The translations under genes and the position numbers were made by a program. This document shows positions 6,421 through 7,994 of a stretch of 7,994 bases of DNA, piece after piece. The DNA comes from Anaerolinea thermophila (GTDB lineage: Bacteria; Chloroflexota; Anaerolineae; Anaerolineales; Villigracilaceae), in NCBI GenBank assembly GCA_022729775.1, contig DZBA01000148.1:1-7994 (forward strand), given 5' to 3'. Positions within the stretch are counted from its first letter, which is position 1; each line of letters starts with the position of its first letter. The notes beneath the pieces are model-generated. The model did not search any database. It was not told where the DNA came from and saw only the letters and a list, made by a program, of their open reading frames with translations.

Positions 6421-6832
6421 ATGACCTACAACAAATTCATGCGATATGTATTGATCTTCGAAGCCATTGCGCTTAATGCTGGAACCGGCGCGGTGTGCCT
6501 GTTTGCGCCCGCGTTCTTCACCTCACAATTTAGCGCGGACACACAATCCGCGCTTTCGCTGGAATTCATCCGATGGTATGGCGTGCTGCTCTGGGTGTTG
6601 ACATTCTATGTGCTGCGAATCCTAGCCTGCCAACGATGACCGCCTGCTCTCCCCTGCGGTGGAGGCGCTGCTCTTCGGCGACCTTGCCCACCTATACGCA
6701 ATTTATATGTTCTATCGCGTCTTTCCCATCTGGTCATTTGCCTTTGTCGTCATGCTATTCTTTACGGTGACGCTGGCAATTCTCCGCTCGGTGTGGGTGG
6801 CGCGCTATTATCGGGCGGGTTACAAGGTTTAA
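6421..6832 (+). pseudogene. Small four-helix membrane protein gene, frameshifted
   Basis: The first frame (6421-6639) encodes 72 aa from MTYNKFMRYV to LACQR and stops at TGA 6637-6639. The frame shifted by +1 is open from 6626 to the TAA at 6830-6832 and continues naturally: PANDDRLLSPAVEALLFG, then YAIYMFYRVFP, ending in ARYYRAGYKV. Joined, they give about 137 aa with four membrane helices (YVLIFEAIALNAGTGAVCLF; WYGVLLWVLTFYVLRIL; AVEALLFGDLAHLYAIYMFY; FAFVVMLFFTVTLAIL). A TAG at 6623-6625 in the second frame confines the lesion to about 6624-6636, consistent with one extra base. I do not recognise the family. Promoter and terminator are intact, so the break is recent or a sequence error. 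A weak GGAT (6411-6414) is the only RBS. Confidence 0.75.
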
Positions 6833-6849
6833 GTTAAAGGGTTCAGGTG

Positions 6850-6907
6850 AAAAGCAAGACCTCCAAACCTGCTTCACGCGCAAGTTCGGAGGTCTTGCTT
6901 TTTTTTT
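6850..6907. terminator. Long hairpin terminator between the broken gene and the toxin gene
   Basis: A perfect 15-bp stem (6850-6864 with 6888-6902) extends inward past two mismatches to about 21 pairs with a 7-nt loop, and is followed by a run of nine T (6899-6907). It ends the rightward membrane-protein gene. Reversed, it also follows the toxin stop codon directly, since that stop (6906-6908) overlaps the T-run, but with only TTTT after the stem. It is therefore strong rightward and perhaps weak leftward. Confidence 0.85.
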
Positions 6908-7259
6908 ACACATGCACAATTACGTGCTCGCGGGTCAACTCAACAAAGCGATGTTTAGTTAATTCTGCGATAATTTGGTCAAAATTGGCAGAAAGAATTT
7001 CCTCAAGTTCTTTGTTGCGGAGATTTCCAGTTGAAATCAGCAACAACTTTTCGGGGCGATTTTTCAACCAGAAAAAAGTTACAAAGTCGGAATCTTTGGT
7101 GGTAATAACGCAATTGTTTTTATCCGCGTACTGAAGAATTGCCAAGTCCGGGGTGGCGTTCCCTTCGGGTAAATCCAGCGTGTGAATGGCTTCATAGCCA
7201 TGTTCTTTGAAAATGTTTTCCAAACGGCGCGGCAAGTTGGCGTCAATTAGAAACTTCAT
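6906..7259 (-). CDS. DUF5615 (COG4634) PIN-like toxin candidate
   Basis: A 117-aa protein of the DUF5615 PIN-like family, predicted to be the toxin half of a type II toxin-antitoxin module and, by fold, a metal-dependent ribonuclease. The N-terminal FLIDANLPRRL carries the first acidic residue (D7), and the central ITTKDSDF carries the paired acidic residues expected in a PIN active site. LISTGNLRN follows, and the chain ends EHVIVHV. The length is typical. Its ATG overlaps the antitoxin stop as ATGA (7256-7259), indicating translational coupling with the antitoxin made first. Family and pairing are established predictions from comparative genomics (COG2442/COG4634). Actual toxicity in this organism is inference. 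Confidence 0.87.
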   Translation of the reverse strand: MKFLIDANLPRRLENIFKEHGYEAIHTLDLPEGNATPDLAILQYADKNNCVITTKDSDFVTFFWLKNRPEKLLLISTGNLRNKELEEILSANFDQIIAELTKHRFVELTREHVIVHV

Positions 7260-7495
7260 GCTGCTACCGGATTCATTCTCTTAACTTGGCTTAACTTGGC
7301 AGCATATAACAAAACCGCCTGAATATCCGCAAGTTCCAAGTCTTCATAATCGGCAAGGATTTCTTCGTTCGTCATGCCGGAACTGAGCGTTTCCAGCAGC
7401 CATTCGACAGAATACCTCAGCCCGCGAATAGTCGGCTTGCCAAAGGATATATTCGGGTTAATTGTAATTCGATTGAGCAGTTCCATATCTAGCAT
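7256..7495 (-). CDS. DUF433 (COG2442) antitoxin candidate
   Basis: A 79-aa protein of the DUF433 family, usually encoded directly upstream of DUF5615 toxins and thought to be the DNA-binding, toxin-neutralising partner. The core matches the family pattern: LLNRITINPNISFGKPTIRGLRYSVEWLL is followed by a helix-turn-helix-like segment with SGMTNEEILADY and DLELADIQAVLLYAA. The ATG at 7495 is supported by GGAG (7503-7506) at 7 nt. An internal ATG at 7486 has no comparable site. The last residues (SQVKRMNPVAA) are encoded through a 10-bp tandem duplication, which changes the reading frame and probably replaced the original C-terminus. The pair likely represses its own promoter, but I could not identify a clear operator. 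Confidence 0.87.
   Translation of the reverse strand: MLDMELLNRITINPNISFGKPTIRGLRYSVEWLLETLSSGMTNEEILADYEDLELADIQAVLLYAAKLSQVKRMNPVAA
7281..7300. repeat. Tandem duplication TTAACTTGGC x2 in the antitoxin 3' end
   Basis: Two perfect adjacent 10-bp copies (7281-7290 and 7291-7300) lie inside the DUF433 coding region. Ten is not a multiple of three, so the second copy shifts the frame. Confidence 0.9.
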
Positions 7496-7676
7496 AGCGC
7501 ATCTCCACCGTTAATGATACTCTATTTCATCCTTCATAATTCAGCCTTGCATTCTTGCTGTAACTGATGAAAATATGACCCATCTCATGCGCCTTGTGTT
7601 TTGGGATTTCCGCAATTATACCCCGCTTAAAAACAGACCTCCGAGTTCTGGCAGAACTCGGAGGTCTTTAACAAAT
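7496..7676. other. Intergenic region between pgk and the toxin-antitoxin pair
   Basis: 181 bp with no credible ORF. It holds the pgk terminator on the right and the leader of the antitoxin gene on the left. A leftward TATAAT (7620 down to 7615) has no -35, because the matching position falls in the terminator stem. A nearer pair, TTACAG and ATTATG at 17 nt, is weak. I therefore do not assign a promoter to the toxin-antitoxin operon with confidence. Confidence 0.5.
7626..7666 (-). terminator. Rho-independent terminator of pgk
   Basis: A perfect 14-bp stem (7636-7649 with 7653-7666) has a 3-nt loop. Read on the - strand it starts 10 nt after the pgk stop codon and is followed by TGTTTTTAAG. 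It insulates the toxin-antitoxin pair and the rest of the leftward genes from pgk transcription. Confidence 0.88.
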
Positions 7677-7994
7677 CTATTTATTCATCAACGCAGCAAC
7701 GCCGGGGAGTTCCTTGCCTTCAAGGAATTCCAGCGAAGCGCCGCCGCCGGTGGAGACGTGCGTCATCTGTTTGGCGACGCCCGCCTTCTTGACTGCGCTC
7801 GCAGAATCTCCGCCGCCGATGACCGTGGTCGCGCCAGATTCAGCCAGCATCTTTGCCAGCGCGAATGTGCCTACGGCGAACTTCGGCATTTCGAACACGC
7901 CAACGGGACCGTTCCACACGACCAACTTCACGTCACTCAACGCGGATTTATACAGGTCGAGCGTTTTCGGTCCGACATCCAACATGCGCCAGCC
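7677..7994 (-). CDS. pgk: Phosphoglycerate kinase, C-terminal part (runs off the window)
   Basis: The last 105 residues of the cytoplasmic glycolytic enzyme that makes ATP and 3-phosphoglycerate from 1,3-bisphosphoglycerate and ADP. The visible part begins GWRMLDVGPKT, a variant of the usual GWMGLDIGPKT. It carries NGPVGVFE, which contacts the nucleotide, then the phosphate-binding GGGDSASAV and the C-terminal HVSTGGGASLEFLEGKELPGV. The reading frame stays open to base 7994, so an ATG at 7985 is internal, not the start. tpiA, on the same strand about 3.2 kb further on, is the obvious pathway partner, but a strong terminator right after pgk shows they are not co-transcribed here. Confidence 0.97.
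   Translation of the reverse strand, partial: GWRMLDVGPKTLDLYKSALSDVKLVVWNGPVGVFEMPKFAVGTFALAKMLAESGATTVIGGGDSASAVKKAGVAKQMTHVSTGGGASLEFLEGKELPGVAALMNK

Noticed and set aside
6847..7134. Rightward ORF opposite the toxin gene
   Set aside because: It starts inside the terminator hairpin and overlaps a convincing DUF5615 gene on the other strand. Its composition is that of a shadow frame.
7615..7620. TATAAT as promoter of the toxin-antitoxin operon
   Set aside because: The -35 position falls in the pgk terminator stem and has no consensus match, and the site is about 120 nt from the start codon.

Overview
The window reads as ordinary chromosome from a free-living bacterium, most likely a member of the Chloroflexota (Anaerolineae-like). 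That assignment rests on family resemblance only: a Rex redox repressor, a membrane Ser/Thr kinase with a TPR-like extracytoplasmic domain, glycolytic genes beside it, and dispersed palindromic intergenic repeats. There are no rRNA, tRNA, phage or IS transposase genes and no CRISPR array.

Layout from left to right. (1) rex (+), preceded at the window edge by a Rex-type palindrome overlapping a likely promoter and followed by a strong terminator. (2) A 558-aa protein (+) with three modules, a GH25-like barrel, an SH3b domain and a phosphodiester-glycosidase (NAGPA) domain, with its own promoter, ribosome-binding site and terminator. (3) A 378-bp convergent gap holding two small MITE-like elements of 149 and 147 bp, each bracketed by the same 10-bp direct repeat, GTTATTTAAC. 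(4) A leftward operon: Ser/Thr kinase, then tpiA, then an M50-like membrane metallopeptidase, with gaps of 9 and 17 nt. (5) A divergent promoter region and a small four-helix membrane protein gene (+) broken by a frameshift. (6) A leftward toxin-antitoxin pair of the DUF433/DUF5615 type with an ATGA overlap. (7) The 3' end of pgk (-), closed by a near-perfect terminator hairpin.

How they fit together. pgk and tpiA encode glycolytic enzymes on the same strand, separated here by the kinase, the broken gene and the toxin-antitoxin pair. Rex (NADH/NAD+ sensing) is close by but has its own transcription unit. The GH25/SH3b/NAGPA protein probably acts on cell-wall or exopolysaccharide glycans, yet shows no signal peptide.

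The most interesting signals are the paired insertions sharing one target repeat, the three-module hydrolase, the frameshifted membrane gene, and a 10-bp tandem duplication at the antitoxin 3' end that appears to have created its overlap with the toxin gene. No wholly new multi-gene system is evident.
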